DNA from: Polysphondylium violaceum
Lineage: Eukaryota > Evosea > Eumycetozoa > Dictyosteliales > Dictyosteliaceae
Direction: 5' to 3'
NCBI GenBank assembly: GCA_000277445.1
Contig: AJWJ01000440.1
Coordinates: 1 to 20,372, forward strand
DNA: 20,372 bases
The notes beneath the pieces are model-generated. The model worked only from the letters and a program-made list of their open reading frames with translations. It did not search any database and was not told the DNA's origin. The position numbers and the translations under genes were made by a program. Below, one piece after another: positions 1 through 9,790 of the stretch (position 1 is its first letter; each line of letters starts with the position of its first letter).

Positions 1-1
1 C

Positions 2-1317
2 AGTGATAGTGACAGTGACAATGATCGTGATAAAAAGAATAGTAAGAGTAATAATAAGAAACAACAAAAAGAACAAAGCAAGAGATTATCATTTATTGAA
101 TGGTCACACACAAACAATAAAACATATTCATCACATGAATTCAAATGTAGATTCAAGAAATTCAAAAGCAATATCAAGTTCATTGAGCGATACAATAGAT
201 GCAATTCAAACTCAACAATGAAACTCTCTTTGAATCAATTTGCTGACCTATCACATAAAGAATTTAAACATATCTATCTATCAAATTTAAATATATCCGA
301 CATTCCTCAAGATATATTTACAAACCAAACAGATACACCATCACCCACAACACCAACACCCAATTCAAAACCAAAAGCATCATTAACTGAAAATGCGAAA
401 TGGTCCCGTCCAAGTCGTATAGATTGGAGAGATTGGGGTATGGTGAATAGAGTAAAGAATCAAGGTTCATGGTAAGTATTATCAAAGTTCTTTCTACTCT
501 ATGCTTTAGCCTAATTGATTTTTTATTACGTTTATTACGACTATAGTGGAAGCTGTTATACCTTTTCTGCAGTGGGTGCATTGGAATCACATTATTTTAG
601 AAAGACTAGTAAAATGCTAGACCTTTCTGAACAACAATTGGTAGATTGTACTGGAAACTATGGAAACGGAGGTTGCAGTGGAGGTTGGATGCACAATTGT
701 TATAAATATATTCAAGAAAATGGTGGTATTAATCAACAACACATCTATCCTTATCAAGGTACAGTTGGACAATGCCGTTATAGAAGTGATTATGCAAGTG
801 CCAAAGTGAGCAGTTATGTAATGATACCTCGACACGATGAAAATGCTTTAGCCGATGCTGTTGCAAGTGTTGGACCAGTTGCTGTTGCATACGATGCTAG
901 TACTCGTGAGTTTATGTATTACCAGAAGGGTATTTATTATTCAGAAAACTGTGACAAATATAGAACAACTCATGCCGTTGTCGTTGTAGGCTATGATTCA
1001 GAGAATGGTGTTGACTATTGGTCAATTAAAAACTCATGGGGGTATGTAATAGAAGATACTATCATTACTCTATCTCATTTTATAATACAAATATAAACAC
1101 ACAAATACTAACAATTACCACAATCAACAATCTATTTATTTATTTATTTATTTTTAGTGATGGTTGGGGTGAAAAAGGGTACTTTAGAATGAGAAGAAAC
1201 ATCGGTGATAAATGTGGAGTTGGTAAGTGTATTTTAACCCTATATATGTCTCGATAACTCACTAACACTATTTATTTTATTTCAGCAACTGCATCTTCAT
1301 ATCCAGTTGTTGCGTAA
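2..1317 (+). CDS. Papain-family (C1A) cysteine protease, 5' partial
   Basis: Spliced CDS: 2-471, 547-1041, 1158-1222, 1286-1317, open at the left edge; signal peptide and true start lie outside the window. It encodes a lysosomal or secreted cathepsin L-like endopeptidase. First comes a Ser/Asp/Lys/Asn-rich stretch, then an I29 inhibitory propeptide (FIEW, an ERFNIN-like region with FIERYN, then LNQFADLSHKEF), a Thr/Pro linker, and the mature enzyme starting near RIDWRDWG. Splicing at 471/547 restores the active-site motif QGSCGSCYTFS. The oxyanion Gln is at 461-463, the catalytic Cys codon at 554-556, the His at 971-973 (THAVVVVGY), and the Asn at 1031-1033 in KNSWG; GGCSGG is also present. 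Exon 3 completes NSWGDGWGEKGYF and exon 4 the usual ending CGVATASSYPVVA. Donors are GTAAGT, GTATGT and GTAAGT, all with AG acceptors. Oddity: Tyr instead of Trp follows the catalytic Cys. All catalytic residues are intact, so it should be active. Confidence 0.95.
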
Positions 1318-1378
1318 ACAACACTTGTTTATAGAGTTTTCAACAACCAACAACAGTAATTGCTATCATCTTTGTCTA

Positions 1379-1389
1379 AATAAAATAAA
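1379..1389 (+). terminator. Poly(A) signals of the cysteine protease gene
   Basis: Two overlapping-type AATAAA hexamers lie about 65 bases after the protease stop codon. The position fits 3' end formation of that transcript. Inferred from motif and place only. Confidence 0.45.
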
Positions 1390-1527
1390 CTACTTTTATT
1401 ATTTAGAAATGCATCTTTATATGTCATTCACATAACATGAGATCTACGTATATCTAAATAGCTATCTTTTGAAAAACCATCGAACACTGGATTCAAACCA
1501 GGGTTCTTTCATAAAAAGGTCATTAAT

Positions 1528-1725
1528 CTACACTTTTATTGATGAACTCTTTGACTTGCAGAATCTAGTTGTCAACCAAACAAACAAATTTTGACAGATT
1601 AGGGAGACTCTGAATGACCAGTCGATATCAATTGTTTCTTGGAACATTGTCGCTGAATACACTCTGGACACCTTTATGGCTCCCTCAGTATCACCGAACC
1701 CTAAGGAAATAAATACCCCAAAAAT
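1528..1725 (-). pseudogene. Possible decayed coding relic between convergent genes
   Basis: The gap 1318-1833 lies between two convergent genes. Part of it is richer in GC and in complex codons than the surrounding AT-rich DNA. On the minus strand one frame stays open for about 65 codons (containing GFGDTEGAIKVSRVYSATM and DIDWSFRVSL) without a good start, and the same frame reads on for about 20 more coding-like codons beyond a stop (KEPWFESSVRWFFKR). I do not recognise the family. It could be an exon left over from a lost gene or chance. The rest of the gap shows nothing beyond AT-rich sequence. Confidence 0.3.
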
Positions 1726-1833
1726 TTAAAAGTTCCTAAATAAATAAAGACCATCATTGTCAAAATCGATTTATATAAAATATAACAAGTTTATTCCTAT
1801 TATTATGACTATAATATTTTTAAAAAGATTAAT

Positions 1834-2910
1834 TTAAATATTGGTGAAATAACCCATGGTAACAAGGAAAGTTGGTTCAGTCGAGGTGGCGACTTGAGCA
1901 GCTTTTTGGATATCGATGGTTACAAATTGTAAATTGGCGTTAAAGTTGGCAGCGGCATAAATTAAATTTTGGTGAGCGGCGTGAGAGACAACGGTAACTT
2001 GTTGAGATGGAGTGTAAATGCCAAATGGTTTAACAGCACCTGAAATTGGATCAACAAAAGCGTAATCTTGACCTGAATTGCCATTGGAATCTTGAATAAC
2101 AACAGTACCAACCAACATATCTAAACTAGAGATCCAAAGTAAATTGTATGGACCAGCAATAACATTGCTTGGTAAAACAAGTGGAACTGCACCAAGATAT
2201 TGACCAGATCTAGTATCAAAACTGTTCATAGTAGTTTGTGAGGTAGTTGAAGTGACAACATAATAAGTATGATTATAAGTAGATAAACCAGCACCTAAAA
2301 ATGCACCTTGAACTGACTATAAATTTAAATAAATATATTAATATATAATAATAACCATTAATATTATTACTATTATTATTATAATACTATTACATACACC
2401 ATAAACATCATAGGAAGCAGAGTTTGGATCCATTTCACCAACTAACCAAGTGTTGATGTCTGATGATAAAACACATTTCAAAGAGTTTACATCGGAATCA
2501 TAGTGGAGACCGTATGGTTTGACATTGGATGGAATTATAACAAAGTTATTTACTTCATTCTTGGCAACATTGACAGAAACTAAGAATTGGTTCTATTATA
2601 ATAGTCATAAATAAATATTAGTATGGTGGTGGTGGTGTTGTTTTAACCTATTGGTGTATATACTATAAATACGACTACATACACCATTTTGAAAACTAAG
2701 AATAAAAGTCATGATACTGGTTAAATTATTCATAGCACTATTTCCTGGATGCCAGTTGTAGTAATTTGGGAATTCCAAATTCATAGTTGGTTGACCATTG
2801 GTGGCAATTTGACCAAAGTTGGCAGTGTTTCCAGTTTGCCATAAACCATATAAATTTGCATTGGAAAGAACAAATAAACTTAAAAAGAGAGCAAGAGTAA
2901 TCTTTATCAT
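1834..2910 (-). CDS. Secreted orphan protein, 301 aa
   Basis: Minus-strand gene with exons 2910-2683, 2592-2398 and 2316-1834, all joined in phase 0; both donors are GTGTATGT-type contexts cut before GTATGT, and both acceptors end in TAG. The protein has a clear signal peptide (Met-Ile-Lys, then a hydrophobic stretch, predicted cut after about residue 19 at SNA). No membrane segment follows, so it should be secreted or enter the endolysosomal lumen. The mature part is rich in Asn, Val, Thr and aromatic residues with alternating strand-like segments (for example WISSLDMLVGTVVI, YAFVDPISGAVKPFGIY and LQFVTIDIQKAAQV). These resemble blades of a beta-propeller, but no known family motif is evident. 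I do not recognise it. The gene is divergent from the Tfb5 gene and convergent with the protease. Confidence 0.8.
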
Positions 2911-3322
2911 TTTGTTTTTTATCTACAATAATCTCTGTCGACAATACTGATACCTGTAGCACACAATACGAGAATGATCGTAAAAATAAAAAAAAAATTT
3001 GGTAAGGAAAAAAAAAAAATTTGGTAAGGAAAAAAAAAAAATAAATGTAAAAAATAAAAAAAAATAAATTATTTAAAATTTTTTGTTGGGATTAGGGATT
3101 GGCGGCATGTTTGAATTTTTCTCTTGATAATTCATAGTAATGCACAGAAAAAGAAATCTCACACACTTATTTTCATTGCAGAATCAAATTCAGTATTTGT
3201 GTCTTTAAGATACTCTATTTGATTATTCGGGAAATGGGGTGCAAAAATAAATTGTTTTTTTTTTTTTTTTCTTTTTTTTATTTATTTTTTTTCATGAGAA
3301 TTTTTATCATTATTGATCAATA
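2911..3322. promoter_or_regulatory. Divergent intergenic region, orphan gene / Tfb5
   Basis: About 410 bases separate the start of the minus-strand secreted-protein gene from the plus-strand Tfb5 gene. It is AT-rich with long A and T runs, a common dictyostelid promoter look, and must hold both promoters. No defined factor sites were recognised. Confidence 0.5.
2988..3042. repeat. Short tandem repeat, A-run plus TTTGGTAAGG
   Basis: A unit made of about ten A followed by TTTGGTAAGG occurs twice in direct succession, then a third A-run. It sits just upstream of the secreted-protein gene. It may be simple slippage; a regulatory role is only possible. Confidence 0.6.
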
Positions 3323-3621
3323 ATGGTGCATGTATATAAAGGATCTTTAATAGAATGGTAATGATCTATATACTATGAACAAGATAATATGAATGAATTC
3401 TAATTGAATTTATCCTTTAAACTCACTATAGTGATCCACCAACTAAACAATTTGTTTTATGGATTAGTAAACAAGAACATTTTGATGTGATAGATATCGA
3501 CGAAACACATCTTTTCTTACAGGGAGGTGATGAAAGAAGTATGAATGCAATTCAAAGAAGATTAGATGAATTACAAAATGAAAATACCTATTCTGTATTT
3601 GATAAAGATGTAGATAAATAG
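3323..3621 (+). CDS. gtf2h5: TFIIH subunit Tfb5 / GTF2H5 (TTDA), 74 aa
   Basis: Two exons, 3323-3357 and 3432-3621, with a 74-base intron (GTAATG donor, TATAG acceptor). Splicing joins MVHVYKGSLIEC to DPPTKQFVLW. The product matches the small TFIIH subunit: the N-terminus resembles human MVNVLKGVLIECDP, followed by VIDIDETHLFLQ (human IQDIDDTHVFV), and a C-terminal helix NAIQRRLDELQNENTYSVF. Its 74 residues compare with about 71 in human. Tfb5 binds the Tfb2/p52 subunit and stabilises TFIIH for transcription initiation and nucleotide excision repair in the nucleus. Exon 1 gives only 11 complete codons, so the gene is invisible to single-exon searches. It is convergent with the fatty acid hydroxylase gene; the 3' ends are about 220 bases apart. 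Confidence 0.92.
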
Positions 3622-3841
3622 ATAAATAGATAAATAAACAGAAAAGATATATAAATTTGTAAATAGAAAGAAGAAAAAGGATACACAAGAAATATTTGTT
3701 TTTTTGATTTAAATACACACTTTTGTTTATGTTTATTTATTTCTATAGAGATTAAAATTTATATAATAATAAATTAAATCGAATATTATATTAAATACAC
3801 CCTGAGGGAGTGAAGGTTTCTAAATTGAATTGTTTAAAATA

Positions 3842-4970
3842 TTAAGCTTTATAAGTACCAAAAATATAATCGAAAATTGGAGAAGTGACACCAAAGTTTG
3901 TATAGTCGTCTTTGTAGTGATGATTTAAATGATTGGTTTTAATTTGTTTCATGAAATTGGGAACCCATGGAAGATTATCATGATGGAAGTAGTAATGTAC
4001 AGTGTCATAGAGCATATAACCACAAGCAATGCCTCCATAGAGTGCCCATGGAAGACCAGTCTTGTGACACTCAACAGTAAACAAATTACTGCCAAATAAT
4101 TTATAAAATCCAATGCCAATTAAAATGGAAAACACTGGTGGAAAAGTCAATCTACTGGCATCGAATGGGGTGAGATGATGAATGCCGTGGATGAAAAAGT
4201 GGAAAAAGTTGCCCCAATATGAACTGGTGTTGAGATGGAAAACAAATCTATGTAAAAGATATTCAACAAATCCCCAAGATAATAATCCTAATCCAAAAAT
4301 TGAACTTGAATATAATAATGTTGATTTCTCTTGCATTAATGAATATGTAAATGTTGCTGTAATAACTGGAATCCACTAAATAATATATTAAAAACATTAG
4401 TCAATACAATGATATTGATAATATAACAATAACGAAACATACCAATACAAAGATATACCACCATGGCCATCTAGTAAATAATTCTAAAAATGAATTATCA
4501 AATATAATAATATTCTTTAAACCTGTTTGTGAATGTATCCATTTTTGATAGTTTTCACCTTCCAACAATTTCAATTGAGGTACCATTGGCTTTGAGGTGT
4601 CGACTAAATTGAGAAGACTAGAGTCGAGTGGCTCTGATTTTTTGTTTTCTTTATTCTTTTCTTCAGCTTTCTTTGACTTAATATAGTCAGAGGTGGATTG
4701 TTTTGCATTGGGACGATATCCACGGACTGTGCCAATTGCATATCTAGACAACATATTTAAAGCAGTGACTGAATGTTCGTGGATATCCTTGTCAATAAAC
4801 ACTTGACCGATATCTTTACCCAAATGCTCCATTAAAATCTCGCCACCGCCTGGATGATCGTATATAAACTTTGTTATATCAAAGACTTGACCATCCAACA
4901 CAACCCAAGCATCCTCTGCGCTATCATGTTTTGCTACTTCAGATAATAAATAACTATCTGTCTCTATCAT
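3842..4970 (-). CDS. FA2H: Fatty acid 2-hydroxylase (cytochrome b5 + hydroxylase)
   Basis: Exons 4970-4443 and 4375-3842, phase 0, GTATGT donor, TTTAG acceptor; 353 aa, close to yeast Scs7 and human FA2H. The enzyme puts a hydroxyl on C2 of fatty acids that go into sphingolipids, in the ER membrane, using a di-metal centre fed by its own cytochrome b5. Residues about 8-85 are the b5 domain with HPGGG (heme His39) and HEHS (likely His66). A charged Lys/Glu linker follows at about 105-130, then membrane segments and the histidine boxes of the hydroxylase superfamily: HRFVFH (218-223), HGIHH (239-243), HYYFHH (303-308) and HLNHH (325-329). The motif set is complete, so it looks functional. The gene is divergent from the acyl-CoA oxidase. 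Confidence 0.95.
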
Positions 4971-6082
4971 ATTATAGTGTGGTGTTTACTAGTTGTAAAA
5001 CTATGGGCAGAAAACTAATGTAAAAGTAAAAAAAAAAAAATACAAAGTAGAGAGGGAAAAAAAATCAAATGAAAATTTTAAAAAAAGTTTAAAAAAAAAA
5101 AAAAAAGTGTCACACAACGCAGGCTATGGCTGTAAAAATATAAAACTCAGTGTCTATTCAAATTAGATATTTATATTTATATATAGGTAGTGTTAATGAA
5201 AATATTCCAAACAATTACTCGATTTATGTTTTAAAATGGTATAGATAACCCCTTTAGTGAGAGAAAAATAGGGTGAAGTGTGTGATAGTGTGAGTGTGAG
5301 TTTATGTGTGTGGTAATGGTACAATACAATACAAAACTTTCTAATGAAATTACAAAATAAGTAATAATAACAAACAACAACAACAACAACAAATTTCTCT
5401 TTTGTCAATGCTCAAAACACGCAGAGAGAGTGGTCTCTATTGGAAATTTTTTTTAAAAAAAAATCAAAAAAAAATAATTTTAACCGTTGGGCGATTATTA
5501 GTAATTATGAGGTCGCTATTAGGTCATATGTGTACACCATCACATCACTCACTCAATGTGTGTATGAGCGCGTGATTTGATAGGGGCGGTACACATTAAA
5601 AAATATATATGAATTTTCATTTTTCAATTTAACGTTTTTTTCCAAAATGAATTTTGTGCAAATTTTTTTTAAAAAGAGAAAATTTTTGCCTGCCCATTCA
5701 ATATCCCATCTTTAAACACATTGGTCCTAAAAAAGAATTCAGTCGCGAAAGATATTTATCTCGAAAACCAGTATGAAATTGAAAAAAAATAAAAATTTAA
5801 CAAAAAAAAAAAAAAAAAAATAACAACATCACCCCTTCCATTCTCTTCCTCCTTACCCAATGTTTTGAAAAAACATCATTCTTGATTCAGATTATTCATT
5901 TTGTAAAATAATATTTTTGTATATTCATTCAAATATAGTATAAAATTTATATTTATATATAAATATATATTATTTTATTTTTCCCATTTCAAATAGTTAT
6001 CTTTTTTTCATTTCTTTCCTTTTCTTTTCATTCACATAGTTAGTAGATACTATATATACATAGAATAGAATAATAAACAAAT
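4971..6082. promoter_or_regulatory. Shared upstream region of FA2H and acyl-CoA oxidase
   Basis: About 1.1 kb between divergent starts with no credible gene. It contains many A/T runs, a TG-rich stretch near 5280-5310, a more GC-rich island at about 5480-5600, and T/C-rich then TATATATA-rich DNA close to the oxidase start (about 5935-6060). Promoters for both genes must lie here. Confidence 0.5.
5528..5596. promoter_or_regulatory. Imperfect bipartite inverted repeat
   Basis: The left arm has ATGTGTAC (5528-5535) then ATCACATCAC (5539-5548). The right arm, read on the other strand, has ATGTGTAC (5596-5589) then ATCAAATCAC (5581-5572). The first element is exact (8/8) and the second 9/10; gaps differ (3 versus 7 bases) and the loop is 23 bases. 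It sits in the only GC-richer part of this promoter region. A paired factor-binding site is one reading; chance is not excluded. Confidence 0.4.
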
Positions 6083-8223
6083 ATGGAAAGAATATCTGTT
6101 TTATGTAATCATTTTTCAGATGTAGATCACAATGATGAATCAATGTTGGAGAGTAATGATGTCACTGCTACTAGTATCAGTAATGCAAACAACACCAATA
6201 CAACAACAATCAATACATCAACAACATCATTATACAATTTGATTCAAAAGAATGCACAAATTACATTGGATGCAAACAAGATATCAAAGCTAAAGGATCT
6301 CTTACTCGATCATCCAGATGAGTCATTTACCAACGATAGAAACAGATTGATTGAGGCATTAAAGGAACCAATCTTTCAAAGACAACCCTATGCCTCTTTT
6401 AAAGAGATTAGAGAGCTCACTCAAAAGAGATTGGAGGCATTGGCCAAACACAATATCCTCAAGCTCAATCAAGTCATCTCCAACTATAAAAAGTTTTCAA
6501 TGTTTCAATCGACACTTGTCTATTGCGATATGTCGTTGGCTGTAAAGAGTTCAGTGCATTGGGGTCTTTTTGGTGCATCTGTCTTTTGTTTGGGCACTGA
6601 AAAGCACCACAGATTCTGCGAACCAATCGACAAAGTAGAGATGCCCGGTTGTTTTGCCCTCACTGAGCTTTCCCATGGTTCAAATGTTCGTGGTGTAGAG
6701 ACTGTTGCCGAATATGATCCCACCACCCAAGAGTTTGTCATCCACACACCCTCTGACACTGCTCAAAAGATTTGGATTGGTAATGCCGGTACCTATGGTT
6801 GCTGGGCCACCGTTTTTGCAAACTTGATCACCAACGGCACAAACTATGGTCTCCATCCATTCATTGTCCAAATCAGAGACCCCAAGACCCTCGAGCCCAT
6901 GCCCGGTGTAACCACCGCCGACAATGGCCCCAAGATTGGTCTCAACGGTGTCGACAATGGTCGTCTCTGGTTCAATAAAGTGCGTGTACCCAGAGAAAAC
7001 ATGCTCAACAAGTTTGGTGACGTCGACGAGCAAGGTAAATACAGCACCCCCATCAAGAGCCCCAGCGTCAGATTCAACTCTATGCTCGAAGCCCTCATTG
7101 GTGGCCGTATCACTGTCGCCAACATGGCCAACAGCGCCTCCAAGATGGGCCTCTACATTGCCATTCACTATGCCAACAGTCGTCGTCAATTTGGTGCACC
7201 CAACCAAAAAGAAGACCTTCTCATCGACTACATCACCCATCAACGTCGTCTCTTTCCTTTGATTGCATGCGTCTATGCCAACCAAATTGGCATCAACTAT
7301 GTCATCAACAAGTTCCAAAACAAGACAGAAAAGGACGCCAGAGACATCTTTTTGCTCGCCTGCGCATTTAAAGCCACCACCACATGGGACCGTGTCAAGA
7401 CCCTTCAAACCTGCCGTGAATGCTGCGGTGGACAAGGTCTTGCCGCTAGTAACATTATTGGCACACTTAGAGCCGACTGTGACGTCGACGTCACCTATGA
7501 AGGCGACAACACTGTTCTCCTCCAAGCCGTCAGCAAGGCTCTCTTACAAGAATTCAAATCCTATTTCACTGGCACCAAGAGAATCACTGGTATGCTCAGC
7601 TACACCTACTCCAAAGGCCACATTGGTATCTTTTTGAGAAACAAAAACTTTTTCACCAAACGTCTCCACACCGAAAGCCACTTGTTGGACGCCGAGATGC
7701 TCTTGGAGGCCTTTGTCTATAGAGAGTTCAAACTTTTACGTATCCTTGTTAAAACCCTTAGATCCAAGGTAAAGAATGAAAAGATGTCAGGTCTCCAAGC
7801 CTGGAATAGCAGTCTCGACATTGTTTTACAATTGGCCAACGCCTATGTTGAAAGAGTCACTGTTGAGAAATTCTTGGAAGAAATTCAAAAATCTGATGAA
7901 TCAATTAAACCAATTCTCATGACCTTATGTATTTTATATGAATTAACTAAAATTGAAAGTAAGTATAAATTAATTTAATAATTATTATTCACTTTTTCTA
8001 ATACTCAATAATAATAATAGATGATTTAGGTTGGTTCTTGTCAAATAAATATTTTGCACCAGTTAAAGCACAAGCCATTAGAAATACCATCAACAAAGTT
8101 TGTTTGTCTCTTAGAGATCATTCAATTCCATTGGTTAAAGCTTTTGATATTCCATCTCAATTCTTGACTGCCCCAATTATCGGTGATTGGGTTGCCTATT
8201 ATTCAAATCCAAATAATTGTTAA
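6083..8223 (+). CDS. Acyl-CoA oxidase, PTS2-type, 692 aa
   Basis: Exons 6083-7958 and 8021-8223 (GTAAGT donor, TAATAG acceptor, phase 1), joining TKIE to [14 protein letters not shown]. It catalyses the first step of peroxisomal beta-oxidation: FAD-dependent desaturation of acyl-CoA to trans-2-enoyl-CoA with release of H2O2. Visible hallmarks are the flavin-binding motif [13 protein letters not shown] (189-201), RRQFG (367-371), the CGGQGL turn near 448-453, and the catalytic base Glu473 in [11 protein letters not shown]. An Asn/Thr-rich insert covers about residues 24-48. The start is fixed by the N-terminal RISVLCNHF (residues 3-11), which fits the peroxisomal PTS2 pattern. The C-terminus NPNNC is not a PTS1. 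The central part of exon 1 uses many C-ending codons and is GC-richer than everything around it, as expected of a well-expressed gene. Confidence 0.95.
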
Positions 8224-8529
8224 AAATTGATTCCTTTTTTTTTTAAAAATTTTATTACTATTAAATATATGACTTTATTTCTAAATATTGTATATTATAT
8301 TATTAATATGTTCATGTTCATATGAGATTTTTCATTTAAATAATTTTGAAAATCTACATTAGTGTTAATTTTTTTTATTTTTTTTTATTTTTTCTATTTT
8401 TTCTTGAATATCCTCACACCACAAGACGACCACGTTTTTTTTTTTTCTATATATATTTTTACATTTAATATTCATATACACTTTTCTTTTTATACACACA
8501 ATTAATATATATATATATACTATTAAAAT
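8224..8529. promoter_or_regulatory. Intergenic: acyl-CoA oxidase 3' end / gamma-SNAP promoter
   Basis: About 300 bases of AT-rich DNA between tandem genes, with T-runs and a TATATATATATA stretch at about 8506-8518, just upstream of the gamma-SNAP start. No gene is seen in it. Confidence 0.4.
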
Positions 8530-9663
8530 ATGGATAAAATGATGAATACTAAAAGAATAGAGGCTGATGCTGCTATGAAAGATGCTGATAAATTGTAATA
8601 ATAAACACACACATACTCACACTTTAATATCTTGATAGATTTATAAATATCCTAACTCTATTTAAACACCACATATAGATCAACCAAAACCCTTTTTAGA
8701 TGGAAACCTGATTGGGATAGTGCCTCTTTTTTATATGAAAAAGCTGGTATGTTTTATTTATTAAATGAAGTTCACATGACTATATAATATTTATCTATAT
8801 TAATACATACAATAGCAAATGGATATAGAACAGCAAAGGTATATGATTTAGCAAAATATTGTTTTATTAGATTATCAATGTGTCAAACTCATATGGATGT
8901 ATTTTATTTAGCAGCAAAGAGTATAGAGACAGCAGCAACTATGGCAAAAGAATTAAAAGATACACAAGAGTGTGTTAGACTTTTACTCGAAGCCAGTAAA
9001 CTCTATAGAACCAACGGTAATAGTTTTCAATCTGCCGACACAATGACAAAGGCAGCCAAATTATTGGAAGAGACAGATTTGGATCAATGTGTACAATTGT
9101 TGTTGGATGCTTGTGAATTGTTTGAATTGGATGACAAGGATCACTTCTCTGGCGATACATTCAAACAAACAATCTCTATGTTACTCAGACACAAGAAATT
9201 CATGGAAGCCATTGACTTGATGTTACTCCAAAACAAAGTATTCCTCAAACTCGATCAAAAGCACGATTTAAACAAAAGCTGTCTTAGTATCGTAGTTATT
9301 TCTTTGTTGTTGGATGATGTTGTCGGTGCCAAAAACAAGTTTACTCAATTTTTAGATTACACCGGTTTTATTCACAGTGACGAGGGTATCACTGCTCAAG
9401 AGCTCATCACTGCCTATGATAAAAATGAAGCAGACACTGTTAAAAAGATCACTCAAAAACATATTTTCAATTTCTTGGATAACCAAGTCGCCAAAATTGC
9501 AAAATCTTTACAATTAAAAGCTCCTTCTGCTGTCAATCCAATGTCTAGTAATCATAATAATAATAGTTTTTCAAATCCAACCCCCACCACCAATACACCA
9601 AGTAATGATACACCAGTTGGTGATTCTCACCATCATGATGAAGATGAGGAATCTGTGCTCTAA
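8530..9663 (+). CDS. snpC: Gamma-SNAP (NAPG), 326 aa
   Basis: Three exons, 8530-8594, 8679-8746 and 8816-9663 (donors GTAATA and GTATGT; acceptors ATATAG and AATAG). The spliced start reads MDKMMNTKRIEADAAM, then TLFRWKPDWDSASFLYEKAA and NGYRTAKVYDLAKYC, matching the gamma-SNAP signature (human FLKWKPDYDSAASEYGKAA). The rest is a TPR-like helical bundle typical of SNAPs. The protein ends in an Asn/Thr/Pro/His-rich tail and an acidic terminus, DEDEESVL. Human gamma-SNAP has about 312 residues and also ends acidic. SNAPs are cytosolic adaptors that recruit the ATPase NSF to SNARE complexes for disassembly after membrane fusion. The first two exons total only 133 bases, so the N-terminus is easy to miss. 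The symbol is by analogy with D. discoideum naming. Confidence 0.92.
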
Positions 9664-9684
9664 TTAGGTTATTGTTTTATAGAG

Positions 9685-9690
9685 AATAAA
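9685..9690 (+). terminator. Poly(A) signal of gamma-SNAP
   Basis: An AATAAA hexamer lies about 20 bases after the stop codon, followed by T-rich DNA. The call rests on position and motif. Confidence 0.4.
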
Positions 9691-9790
9691 TTTTATTTTT
9701 TGTCAAAAAAGTTATCTAGTTTAGGTTTTGAAGCACCAAATCAGCAGATATATTTTCAAATTGAATTGATTGTGGGTTTGAGAGAAGGAC

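Noticed and set aside
1485-1510. tRNA B-box-like sequence (GGTTTGAATCC on the minus strand)
   Set aside because: No matching acceptor, anticodon or D stems could be folded around it; it lies inside the coding-like relic.
5193-5408. Minus-strand 71-codon frame rich in Val, Tyr and Thr
   Set aside because: It reads simple repeats (CAA, TGTG) in the shared promoter and has no protein-like pattern.
6680-7525. Long antisense open frame (281 codons) on the minus strand
   Set aside because: It mirrors the GC-rich core of the acyl-CoA oxidase exon, has no family resemblance, and is explained by C-ending codons on the sense strand.
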